Shown here: in pieces, positions 1 to 5,927 of the stretch
Layout of the letters: each line of letters opens with the position of its first letter
Numbering within the stretch: position 1 is the first letter of the stretch
NCBI GenBank assembly: GCA_023442635.1
Contig: JAEZYR010000070.1
Coordinates: 1 to 5,927 of the forward strand
DNA from: Bacillota bacterium
GTDB lineage: Bacteria; Bacillota; Clostridia; Saccharofermentanales; Fastidiosipilaceae
Length of the DNA: 5,927 bases
Direction: 5' to 3'
Notes under the pieces: generated by a model
What the model was told of the DNA's origin: nothing
What the model saw: the letters and a program-made list of their open reading frames with translations, nothing else
The model's database searches: none
Translations under genes and position numbers: made by a program

Positions 1-9
1 GGTGCAAGC

Positions 10-747
10 TCAAAGGAAGGGGTGGCACTCAATCACGCTCCCCAGAGTCTGGGTTCTGGCATGCCCTGGGCACAGATAGGCATCATCTGGCCAAGTCCGA
101 ATCCAGTCGCGCAATTTGTCCAACGACTCTTTTTGCGCTTCGGGAGAAGAACCTGGAAAATCACTGCGCCCAATACTATCCGCAAAGAGGATGTCCCCTG
201 TTATGGCAGCGCGCAAACGATCGCCCTCGTAAATGAGATAGAGGGTATCCCCCAGACTATGCCCTGGCAAAAGATGCACTTCTAGGCGCCAGAGACCAGA
301 GGGAGCAAGGCTCATCGCATCGCCATCTTCGAGGCAATAGGCCTCCGCCTCCACCTTCTTCTTCGCCTCCCCCAAATTTGCGTCGGGATAAGCATGCGCA
401 AAGCGCAGCGTCTGAAGGCGGCGACTATAGGGCAATAGACCCAGCAAATCGCAGAGGTTGTATTCCATATCCTCCACATAATATTGTGTGCCTTCGCTCA
501 AGAAGATCGGAACTTCAGCCAAGAGATAGTCGTCCAAGCAGCGGATATGGTCGATGTGCCCATGCGTCAAAAAAAGGTGTATCGCCCGTGAGCCTGCAAT
601 CTCCTGAGCTTCTTCGATAGGCAAAGCAGCGTCAAAGAAGAGCGCCGTCTGCGGCAACAACAACGCATAACTATGCGCTCGCCCAACGCGCTCAGAAAAT
701 TGGAGGAGTTCCACCTCACCCCAACAAGCTAGGGTACGTCCATTCAT
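10..747 (-). CDS. MBL-fold metallo-hydrolase, glyoxalase II-like (YcbL/YqgX type)
   Basis: A 245-residue cytoplasmic protein of the metallo-beta-lactamase superfamily, with no signal peptide or membrane segment. The dinuclear metal site is complete: THGHIDH at residues 61-67 (H62, H64, D66, H67), PGHSLGD with H163, TGD with D185 and CPGH with H229. The segment SIGRSDFPG at 191-199, just after the metal-ligand Asp, and the C-terminal PFL ending are typical of the glyoxalase II-like subgroup, which hydrolyses thioesters such as S-lactoylglutathione or related substrates; the actual substrate cannot be read from the sequence. It is about 30 residues longer than typical YcbL-like proteins, mainly through residues 88-135 between the first motif and H163. 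The ATG overlaps the stop of the upstream sugar mutase (ATGA), and a strong AGGAGG lies 7 nt upstream inside that gene, so the start is secure and translational coupling is likely. Family confident, substrate unknown. Confidence 0.93.
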   Translation of the reverse strand: MNGRTLACWGEVELLQFSERVGRAHSYALLLPQTALFFDAALPIEEAQEIAGSRAIHLFLTHGHIDHIRCLDDYLLAEVPIFLSEGTQYYVEDMEYNLCDLLGLLPYSRRLQTLRFAHAYPDANLGEAKKKVEAEAYCLEDGDAMSLAPSGLWRLEVHLLPGHSLGDTLYLIYEGDRLRAAITGDILFADSIGRSDFPGSSPEAQKESLDKLRDWIRTWPDDAYLCPGHARTQTLGSVIECHPFL

Positions 748-3017
748 GACTTCCCCTCCTTTTGCTTTTGGATTTCTTTTTCGAGTCGAGCCAAAAGCTC
801 CTCCAACTCCTGCTGGAGTGCCTGGAGTTGCGCCTCGGCCTGAGGACTTTTGGCGGCATGCGCATAGAGGTAGAACTTAATCTTCGCTTCGGTTCCCGAC
901 GGCCTGGCCGCAAAAGTCAGCGTGTCATCTTTGCCATAGAAGAAACGCAATAAATTCGTCTGCAGCGGCTCCATAGATGCATCTGAAAGCTCATCAATCG
1001 ACAAGGCACTCGTCTTGGTTGGCGAGCTTCCAGCACAAAAATGCTGAGTTTTTTCGCTTCTTTCTTCTTGGAATTTAAGGGTGTAGCGCTTGCCGTACTC
1101 AAAGTCCTCTACGAGGCGCAAATTAAGCCCTGCTATGGTCTTCGGCCAATGTTCTGGCTGACGCAAGGCAATCATCAGACCATCGATGAGCTGCTTGCCC
1201 TCCGCCCCTTCGCGACGCAGCTGGATCGGATGTGCACGATAAGCGCCAAATTCCTGCTCCAAATCGGTCAGGCGCTGCCACAAAGTGGCGCCTTGCGCCT
1301 TGTAGCGTTCGGCCAATTGAGCGACCCAAGCCGCAGCTTGTACGCCGTCCTTATCGAGAACCCGCGTGCCCAAGCAGTAGCCGATGCTCTCTTCGAAGCC
1401 CATCAAAAAGGCGTCTTTTGAGCCACTCGCCTCTTCTGCTTCGCGCGCGACCTCACAGATATTTTTGAAGCCTGTTCGGGTCGAGCGTGTAACCAGGCCT
1501 CTTTTCTTGGCAATATCCAAGGCAAAGTTATCGCTTACCAGTGTATTGGCAAAATAAGCTGGCTCGGGCAGCGTACCACTGATGCGCCGAGCGTATTCGT
1601 AGCCGTCTAGCAGCAAGGCTCCCAGTTGGTTGCCATTAAAAGCGCGCAAGTTCCCCTCAGCATCACGGGCCGCTACGGCTAGGCGGTCCGAATCTGGATC
1701 GGTCACCAGTACCAGATCCAAGCCCAACGGCTCTGCCCAATCCAAAACGATCTGCATGGTTTCTGGCAATTCTGGATTCGGTTGCTCGATGCCTTCAAAG
1801 TCTGGATCTGGCTGCAAGTGAGCTTCCAAAAGCATCGTCTGACGATAACCTAAGCGCTCCAAAAGGCTTGGCACATAGCGGCCGCCTACGCCTTTCATGG
1901 CGGAATAGCCGATTTTGAGTTCTTTGCGAGCTCGCAAATTATGGGCTAGTGCAAGCTGGCGCTGCTCTAGAAGGTCAGCTGGGCCACTCTCTTGGCTGTG
2001 CTCTTGCCGCCAAACTCGAGCGGCCTCATGCACACTCGCCTCACGGAAAATTTTAATTTCTTCTACGATGGCATCAAGATAATCTTGCTCCAAACTGGCA
2101 TCTAGTGGTCGGATATGACGCTCGATCTCTTCTCGATCAAAGGCATGTTCTGGCCAAGTGGGGAGCTTTTTGATGCTCTTCATGGCCGCTGCCACTTCGG
2201 CCGCCAGGGTTGGGTCGCACTGAATGCCGTCTTCTCCATAGAGCTTAAGACCGTTGTAGCGTCGGTCATTGTGAGAAGCTGTAACCATCAGGCCTGCTAA
2301 GGCATTTAGAGGACGAATGCTGTAAGCCAGGCGTGGCGTCGGTGCAGCTTGCTTGTCTAGACGAACTTGGAGGCCTTGCAAGGCCAGCTGTTCAGCTGCC
2401 AAACGCGCAAAGTCTGCTGAGTCATAGCGCGCATCAAAGCCGATCACGACGGGTCTTTTCTCGCGCTCTTCGTAGCTGTAACGATTGCAGAGCACTTGAG
2501 CCAAGGCGGCTGATGCTAACTGCACCGTATAGCGATTCAAGCGGTTGAAACCTGGCTCCACCAAAGCGCGCAACCCTGCAGTACCAAAGGCCAAGTCCTG
2601 ATCAAAGGCGTCACTCAATTCGGCAGCGATATCTTCGTAGCGACGGCGCAGGGGCAGCAAAGCAATGTCCCCGTAAGTCATATCTGGGTCGGTCAATTCT
2701 TCTCGGCTCGTCATGACATAGCGCAAGATGGCGGCCAAGCGCAATTCATCATCGACATCGGCAGAACTCAGCCAACGCTGAAGACCTGGGTGGCTGAGCA
2801 GGAGCGTTTGCAAGCAATCACTCTCGAGTAAGGGCTGGCTCATCTCCTCACTCATGGCTTGCAGGGCTTCGATGAAGCCCTTGCCAGGTTCACAAGCCCG
2901 CAAAGGTACACGCATGCTTTGTTCTTTTGGCTCTGTTTGAGCTTTTGTCTTTTCTGCTGTTGCCAGCTTTGCTTTGTTTTCGTCTTTTTGGTCTACTGGG
3001 TCTAAATGCTGACTCAT
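744..3017 (-). CDS. phospho-sugar mutase (phosphoglucomutase/phosphomannomutase), PgcA/PGM2-like, extended
   Basis: This cytoplasmic enzyme of the alpha-D-phosphohexomutase superfamily interconverts hexose 1- and 6-phosphates, most likely glucose-1-P and glucose-6-P, feeding UDP-glucose, glycolipid or polysaccharide synthesis. With the start chosen here it has 757 residues. All four signatures are present: the phosphoserine loop TASHN at 246-250 (S248), the Mg-binding DPDSDRL at 440-446 (D440, D442, D444), the sugar-binding GFEESIGY at 540-547 and the phosphate-binding RPSGTEAKIKFY at 705-716. FGTAGLR at 144-150 and TGFKNI at 515-520 fit the PgcA/PGM2 branch. That branch is usually about 550-620 residues; the excess comes from a polar K/E/Q-rich N terminus (about 1-45), an extra helical stretch at about 328-365, an insert at about 650-685 and a charged C-terminal helix (722-757). 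The start at 3017 has AGAAAGG 8 nt upstream. An in-frame ATG at 3110 would add 31 residues but has no ribosome binding site. Glucose versus mannose specificity is not resolved. Confidence 0.93.
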   Translation of the reverse strand: MSQHLDPVDQKDENKAKLATAEKTKAQTEPKEQSMRVPLRACEPGKGFIEALQAMSEEMSQPLLESDCLQTLLLSHPGLQRWLSSADVDDELRLAAILRYVMTSREELTDPDMTYGDIALLPLRRRYEDIAAELSDAFDQDLAFGTAGLRALVEPGFNRLNRYTVQLASAALAQVLCNRYSYEEREKRPVVIGFDARYDSADFARLAAEQLALQGLQVRLDKQAAPTPRLAYSIRPLNALAGLMVTASHNDRRYNGLKLYGEDGIQCDPTLAAEVAAAMKSIKKLPTWPEHAFDREEIERHIRPLDASLEQDYLDAIVEEIKIFREASVHEAARVWRQEHSQESGPADLLEQRQLALAHNLRARKELKIGYSAMKGVGGRYVPSLLERLGYRQTMLLEAHLQPDPDFEGIEQPNPELPETMQIVLDWAEPLGLDLVLVTDPDSDRLAVAARDAEGNLRAFNGNQLGALLLDGYEYARRISGTLPEPAYFANTLVSDNFALDIAKKRGLVTRSTRTGFKNICEVAREAEEASGSKDAFLMGFEESIGYCLGTRVLDKDGVQAAAWVAQLAERYKAQGATLWQRLTDLEQEFGAYRAHPIQLRREGAEGKQLIDGLMIALRQPEHWPKTIAGLNLRLVEDFEYGKRYTLKFQEERSEKTQHFCAGSSPTKTSALSIDELSDASMEPLQTNLLRFFYGKDDTLTFAARPSGTEAKIKFYLYAHAAKSPQAEAQLQALQQELEELLARLEKEIQKQKEGKS
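755..760 (-). promoter_or_regulatory. Shine-Dalgarno of the MBL hydrolase gene
   Basis: AGGAGG lies 7 nt before the ATG at 747, inside the last codons of the sugar mutase gene. It fixes the hydrolase start and allows reinitiation at the ATGA stop/start overlap (744-747). Confidence 0.85.
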
Positions 3018-3182
3018 CGCGCGTGCCTTTCTGAATATTTTTGATCTTCTTACTTTGATCTGGTGACTTGCTGTAGCATGGTTCACAGCTGACGGCCCCA
3101 TGATGATCATTTGGTGGATATGGGCTATGTACTAGCCGCCTGAGAGCATCAAGCTGGTGCTGGCGAATAAGCCGTCCTTCGT
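3018..3182 (-). other. 165-nt gap between the BI-1 and mutase genes
   Basis: Non-coding with the starts chosen here. Shortly after the BI-1 stop, an imperfect inverted repeat (3137-3165) can form two short stems, CGCC/GGCG outside and AGCA/TGCT inside, with a 4-nt bulge and one mismatch. There is no following T tract, so it is at best a weak attenuator. The only -35-like hexamer, TTGATG at 3152-3147, has a poor -10 (CATAGC) at 17 nt. Read-through from the BI-1 gene or an unseen promoter could both drive the mutase operon. Confidence 0.4.
3026..3032 (-). promoter_or_regulatory. Shine-Dalgarno favouring the mutase start at 3017
   Basis: AGAAAGG sits 8 nt before the ATG at 3017. The in-frame upstream ATGs at 3110 and 3101 have only CCACCAA-like sequence before them, so this site decides the shorter start. 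Confidence 0.6.
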
Positions 3183-4037
3183 TTAGTTGCGACTGCGCCC
3201 AAAAATGCGCAAGATCCGTAAAAACAAGTTGATAAAGTTCAAATAGAGGGTGAGCGCTGCACCCAAGGCCAGGGTCTCATCTCGGCGCAACATAGCGCCA
3301 TCAAATTGCGCTAGCGTACTGACCGACCTTACCTGCTGGTCTTCTGGCTGGAAGCCTGGGTTGACATAGGGGCCATCGCCTCTTGTGACCTGCTCAAAGG
3401 CCATCATGCGAATCCGTTGCATGTCAGCAGCTGTGAGGCCAACAAAGACGGCCAAGATGACATAATTCATGATGTAATCGACAGTCTCATAGGCAGGAAA
3501 AATACGAGCTAGCAAAAGGTTGAGCGCCGATACGATGAGGGCGCCGATGAGGAGCATCCGCCCGATGGTGCCGAGCACGCTGAGGTTGCGCTTCGTGTAA
3601 TAGCCCCAAAGCGCCATCACCCCAAAGACGAGGGCGGCGGCAAAAAAGGCAAAAGCGACACTCACGACCTCGTAAGCGAGCAAAATAACCGACATGGTCA
3701 AGCCATTGATCAGCGAATAAAGAATAAAAAGAACGCGCGCCAAGGCTGGTTTGACCTTGTATAAAGAAACATTAACCGCAATGACAAGGCCTAATTCAAC
3801 AATCACAAAAATAAAGAACGGCACACGGAAGAAAATCGAGCGACCTATCGCGGTATAAACAGCTCCATAAGCTGCAAGCGCGCTCAGCAAAAGCCCCAAG
3901 CCCATCCATGCAAAAGTCTTCATGAGGATGCTTCGGAATCGGCTCTGCTGCATGTCTGTCAAAGCCGCATAGAGATCTGGGGAGCCGGACGGGGGCATCC
4001 CCATCCATGACGATGGCTGTTGCGATGTAAAAGGCAT
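3183..4037 (-). CDS. Bax inhibitor-1 (BI-1)/YbhL-family seven-helix membrane protein
   Basis: An integral membrane protein of 284 residues in the BI-1/TMBIM/YbhL family, whose characterised bacterial member BsYetJ is a pH-sensitive calcium leak channel. Hydrophobic segments lie at about 42-63, 69-92, 99-121, 124-144, 155-180, 188-204 and 256-279. Family signatures are FVGLTAADMQRIR around 198-210 in helix 6 and LYLNFINLFL around 264-273 in helix 7. D205 matches the first Asp of the BsYetJ Asp-Asp sensor pair; the second position is Asn (N267). The protein is longer than the usual 210-235 residues because of a polar Q/S/P/M-rich N terminus of about 40 residues and a hydrophilic loop of about 45 residues between helices 6 and 7. 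The ATG at 4037 has an AGAGG/AGGAAGG site just upstream. A TTG at 4064 in the same frame would add 9 residues but lacks a ribosome binding site. It follows a strong terminator, so it probably begins its own transcript. Its physiological role is not known from sequence. Confidence 0.93.
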   Translation of the reverse strand: MPFTSQQPSSWMGMPPSGSPDLYAALTDMQQSRFRSILMKTFAWMGLGLLLSALAAYGAVYTAIGRSIFFRVPFFIFVIVELGLVIAVNVSLYKVKPALARVLFILYSLINGLTMSVILLAYEVVSVAFAFFAAALVFGVMALWGYYTKRNLSVLGTIGRMLLIGALIVSALNLLLARIFPAYETVDYIMNYVILAVFVGLTAADMQRIRMMAFEQVTRGDGPYVNPGFQPEDQQVRSVSTLAQFDGAMLRRDETLALGAALTLYLNFINLFLRILRIFGRSRN

Positions 4038-4113
4038 AGTCCTTCCTCTCATTTCTACATTCAAGGCATTCTGTAGCCTATTCTAAACCTCCAAACGGCC
4101 AAAAAGCAGTATC
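4038..4113 (-). promoter_or_regulatory. probable promoter/leader region of the BI-1 gene
   Basis: Only 76 nt separate the upstream terminator from the BI-1 start codon, so if the terminator works a promoter should lie here. The best -10 candidate is TAGAAT at 4085-4080 (5 of 6 matches to TATAAT), giving a leader of roughly 35 nt. No good -35 box is found at 16-18 nt: TTGATA occurs further upstream, but its spacing is 24 nt. The location is argued from context; the exact elements are uncertain. Confidence 0.3.
4041..4050 (-). promoter_or_regulatory. Shine-Dalgarno deciding the BI-1 start at 4037
   Basis: The purine run GAGAGGAAGG ends 3 nt before the ATG at 4037; its AGAGG part is 7 nt away. 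This selects 4037 over the in-frame TTG at 4064 and the ATG at 4052, which have no such site. Confidence 0.75.
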
Positions 4114-4148
4114 AAAAAAGCAAGACCAGGTATGCGCTGGTCTTGCTT
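4114..4148 (-). terminator. strong Rho-independent terminator of the 315-residue gene
   Basis: Read on the minus strand, a perfect 12-bp stem (4148-4137 pairing with 4129-4118, arm AAGCAAGACCAG) encloses a 7-nt loop and is followed directly by T residues to 4114. A run of six Ts spans the stem base and tail. It starts 57 nt after the stop codon at 4205. The T tract is on the minus-strand side only, so it acts in that direction. It separates the transcript of the unknown gene from the BI-1 gene. Confidence 0.92.
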
Positions 4149-4165
4149 CGCTATGAAAAGCCTAG

Positions 4166-4182
4166 TCGCCTACAGAAGGCGA
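4166..4182 (-). repeat. small perfect hairpin in the 3' UTR, upstream of the terminator
   Basis: An inverted repeat TCGCCT/AGGCGA forms a 6-bp stem with a 5-nt loop, about 20 nt after the stop codon at 4205 and 17 nt before the main terminator stem. No T tract follows directly, so it is not a terminator on its own. It may protect the 3' end or be incidental. Confidence 0.45.
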
Positions 4183-4204
4183 GAAACGCTCATGTCTTGG
4201 CGTC

Positions 4205-5152
4205 TTAATCGTCCGCTTCTTCTTGCAGAACAAGAGCGCCCTGAGGATCGCCCACCTCGTCTTTGTTGAGCGCATTCAGGGTGAAAAAGCGTTCGACAAA
4301 GTTCTGCGCATCTTCTACGAACTTTTCACTGTCATCGCCTTCGAGATGGTGGCTCAGGAGTTCGACATCGTTGAGCAACTGCCCCGTCTGCTCGCCACTC
4401 AAATATCTAAAACGCCCTGTTCCCCATTGAATATGTTGAGGATTGCTGGCGTTGTGATAGTACTGCCAGAAGAGCAGAGGTTCCTCGAGATCTGGCAAGC
4501 ACAGAATTTGTTCTGCCTCGACGACCACAAATGGCTCATCCTGATCATCCCTTTGGTCACTCTTCTGCACAATGGCCAAGGCTCTAATCCTGCGAGCGTC
4601 TTCGGACTCTTCTTCGTCCGCACGCTCCGTAAAGACCAGCAAATGGCCTGGCTTGAGCTGCTTCATGCGGATGGCCTTGCCCTTGCTGTTACCGCCTGCA
4701 AAACTGCCAGCTGGTCTTTGCCAATGTGCCAACTGTTCCGCCAGGGCTGCTGCATCTGTCAAAGGCAGCTCGTCCGCTTCGTCCAAGCGGAAGGCGACGC
4801 CATAACTCGGGCCAGTGCGGCGAGGTGTGCGCTTGTCGATAGGGCTTTTGCGGCGGGTGGATCGAATACTCTGAAGAATGTTCTTCTCACGATTTTCTTG
4901 GCGCTGGGCTTGACGAGCCTGGCGCGCTTTGTCGGCCTCCTCATCGCGGGCAATCTGCTGTCTGAGCGCCTGCAGGACACTGGCCTGCATCTGTGGATCT
5001 TGAAGGCTTAGGTACTGTTCGAATGCATATGGATACTGAAAGGGAATGATATCTCTAGCAAACTTCACCTGAACATAGTGTTCATCCTGAGCTACAATCA
5101 GTCCTTCGCCAAATTGTTTGTGCTGGACACGATTCCCTACAAGTTCGCTCAT
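4205..5152 (-). CDS. uncharacterised protein with N-terminal SH3/Tudor-like domain
   Basis: I do not recognise this 315-residue protein as a named family. It is predicted cytoplasmic, with no signal peptide or membrane helix. Residues 5-50 (GNRVQHKQFGEGLIV, then HYVQVKF and FQYPYAFEQYL) look like a small beta barrel of the type found at the C terminus of UvrD/PcrA helicases and in many short Clostridia proteins, a fold that often binds nucleic acid or protein. Residues 55-92 are a very polar A/Q/R/E-rich helix, probably a coiled coil, followed by a basic linker (97-113). A compact domain follows at about 117-265, with strands such as GHLLVFTE (169-176) and FVVVEAEQIL (208-217) and an aromatic-rich stretch (LFWQYYHN at 227-234, QWGTGRFRYL at 242-251). 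The C-terminal 50 residues are acidic. The ATG at 5152 has GGAGG 7 nt upstream; the in-frame TTG at 5167 overlaps that site and is rejected. It is followed by a strong terminator and is probably monocistronic. Confidence 0.85.
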   Translation of the reverse strand: MSELVGNRVQHKQFGEGLIVAQDEHYVQVKFARDIIPFQYPYAFEQYLSLQDPQMQASVLQALRQQIARDEEADKARQARQAQRQENREKNILQSIRSTRRKSPIDKRTPRRTGPSYGVAFRLDEADELPLTDAAALAEQLAHWQRPAGSFAGGNSKGKAIRMKQLKPGHLLVFTERADEEESEDARRIRALAIVQKSDQRDDQDEPFVVVEAEQILCLPDLEEPLLFWQYYHNASNPQHIQWGTGRFRYLSGEQTGQLLNDVELLSHHLEGDDSEKFVEDAQNFVERFFTLNALNKDEVGDPQGALVLQEEADD

Positions 5153-5158
5153 TTGCTT

Positions 5159-5165
5159 ACCTCCC
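5159..5165 (-). promoter_or_regulatory. Shine-Dalgarno of the 315-residue gene
   Basis: GGGAGGT lies 6-7 nt before the ATG at 5152. It overlaps the in-frame TTG at 5167, which rules that codon out as a start. Confidence 0.8.
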
Positions 5166-5324
5166 AAATTCAGACGTACATGCTTTTTAGTTATCTTACA
5201 CTATTTGACCCTCTTCGGCGTCTAACGTCTGTGCTTGACAGGTAGCTTTTGGCCAGCAGCTAAATCTCAATTCGTACGCTGTGTATTTCGCCCTTGCAGG
5301 GGGGCTTCTGAAAAAGAAAGGCTG

Positions 5325-5927
5325 TCAGCCTTCGCCCCCTCCTTGTTGGGTTCGACTGGGATCCAGGGCGTCGCGCAAGGCGTCACCAATAAAATTGATG
5401 CTCACAACCACCAAAATAATCAAAATACCCGGTGGCAACCATATCCACGGCTTCGTGGTCAGTACCGTCAAAGACTCTGCTCCGCCTAGCATGTTGCCCA
5501 AGGAGGCCATCGGCGCTTGGACACCTTGGCCCAAAAAAGAAAGCGCCGCTTCATCAAGAATCGAAAGCGACAGCACCGAACTGGCATAAATAAGCACAGG
5601 CGCGATTGTATTGGGCAGGATTTCCGAAAATAAAATATGCCGCCGCGGTAGCCCTGCAATTTTGCTGCCTGCCACAAAACTGGCTTCTCGCAGAGCCAGC
5701 ACATTACCGCGAACCAGGCGCGTCAAACTCGGCCAATTCACAAAGCCGAGTATCAAAATGATATTCCAGAGACCTGGCCGAAACACCGCTGCTGCGACCA
5801 AGACCAGCAGCAGGTAGGGAAAAGACATCACCACATCCGTCAAACGCATGATGACCGCGTCAACCAAGCCTCCAAAAAATCCCGAAAGCAAGCCCAAAAT
5901 AACCCCGATTACGGTCGAAATGGCGGT
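5325..5927 (-). CDS. peptide/nickel-type ABC transporter permease, DppC/OppC family (partial)
   Basis: This is the C-terminal 200 residues of an inner-membrane permease of the dipeptide/oligopeptide ABC transporter family (binding-protein-dependent transport domain). The reading frame is open to the window edge, so the N terminus lies outside. Numbered from the first visible residue, diagnostic stretches are LSGFFGGLVDAVIMR (14-28), DVVMSFPYLLL (31-41), NWPSLTRLVRGNVLALRE (64-81), SEILPNTIAPVLIY (101-114), DEAALSFLGQGVQAP (125-139), GNMLGGAESL (144-153) and the family ending GDALRDALDP (181-190). The EAA loop that contacts the ATPase spans about 79-105; where E-A-A is usual it reads A-G-S (86-88), a substitution I think the family tolerates. 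The tail RTQQGGGEG is short and glycine-rich. The DppB-like partner, ATPases and binding protein probably lie upstream beyond the window. No ATPase gene follows, so it is probably the last gene of its operon. Substrate (peptide, nickel or glycoside) is not determinable. Confidence 0.95.
   Translation of the reverse strand, partial: TAISTVIGVILGLLSGFFGGLVDAVIMRLTDVVMSFPYLLLVLVAAAVFRPGLWNIILILGFVNWPSLTRLVRGNVLALREASFVAGSKIAGLPRRHILFSEILPNTIAPVLIYASSVLSLSILDEAALSFLGQGVQAPMASLGNMLGGAESLTVLTTKPWIWLPPGILIILVVVSINFIGDALRDALDPSRTQQGGGEG

Noticed and set aside
1041..1421. A 126-codon open frame on the plus strand inside the mutase gene
   Set aside because: It covers a region where the minus-strand frame carries conserved mutase motifs, and it lacks its own start signals.
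3018..3110. Longer mutase start at the in-frame ATG at 3110 (31 more residues)
   Set aside because: No Shine-Dalgarno precedes it or the ATG at 3101, and the added residues resemble translated leader sequence. The ATG at 3017 has AGAAAGG at good spacing.
4223..5011. A 262-codon open frame on the plus strand, antisense to the 315-residue gene
   Set aside because: It starts at a TTG without a ribosome binding site, lies wholly inside a well-supported gene, and its translation shows no recognisable domain. It looks like a by-product of codon use on the opposite strand.
5193..5198. Possible -10 box TAAGAT upstream of the 315-residue gene on the minus strand
   Set aside because: Only 4 of 6 matches and no acceptable -35 at 16-18 nt. 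A promoter is expected in the 172-nt gap 5153-5324 but I cannot place it.
5235..5240. TTGACA (perfect -35 hexamer) on the plus strand in the gap 5153-5324
   Set aside because: No -10 box follows at usual spacing and no plus-strand gene lies downstream; chance match.
5291..5305. GC-rich inverted repeat (CCCT/AGGG) after the permease stop as a terminator
   Set aside because: The stem is only 4 bp and no T tract follows on the minus strand.

Overview
The window carries five protein genes, all on the minus strand, so transcription runs from the right edge to the left. The mean composition is near 50% GC. Strong AGGAGG-type ribosome binding sites, a Clostridia-style Bax-inhibitor-1 homologue, and an unknown protein whose N-terminal domain resembles one I associate with Clostridia point to a bacterium of the Bacillota (Firmicutes), probably a Clostridia-like anaerobe. 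This placement is inference; the window has no rRNA or other marker.

In transcription order: (1) 5927-5325 is the C-terminal 200 residues of a DppC/OppC-type peptide ABC transporter permease, cut by the window edge. (2) A 172-nt gap leads to 5152-4205, a 315-residue unknown protein with an N-terminal SH3/Tudor-like barrel, a charged helix and an uncharacterised C-terminal domain. It ends at a clear intrinsic terminator at 4114-4148, the best non-coding feature here. (3) 4037-3183 is a seven-helix Bax inhibitor-1/YbhL-family membrane protein with its own leader just after that terminator. (4) After a 165-nt gap, 3017-744 is a long phosphoglucomutase/phosphomannomutase of the PgcA/PGM2 type. 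(5) Its stop overlaps the start of 747-10, a metallo-beta-lactamase-fold hydrolase of the glyoxalase II-like type.

Genes 4 and 5 form a tight two-gene unit (ATGA overlap with an internal AGGAGG) and are probably translationally coupled. Whether they are co-transcribed with gene 3 is open: the gap between 3 and 4 has only an imperfect hairpin without a T tract and no convincing promoter. Genes 2 and 3 are separated by the terminator. The permease is the end of a transporter operon lying outside the window.

Most of the window is ordinary chromosomal housekeeping content. I see no mobile element, CRISPR array, tRNA, rRNA or defence cassette. The points worth a second look are the unknown 315-residue protein, the extended and internally enlarged sugar mutase with a changed TPLHG-type loop, an Asp-to-Asn change at the sensor position of the BI-1 protein, and the mutase-hydrolase coupling.
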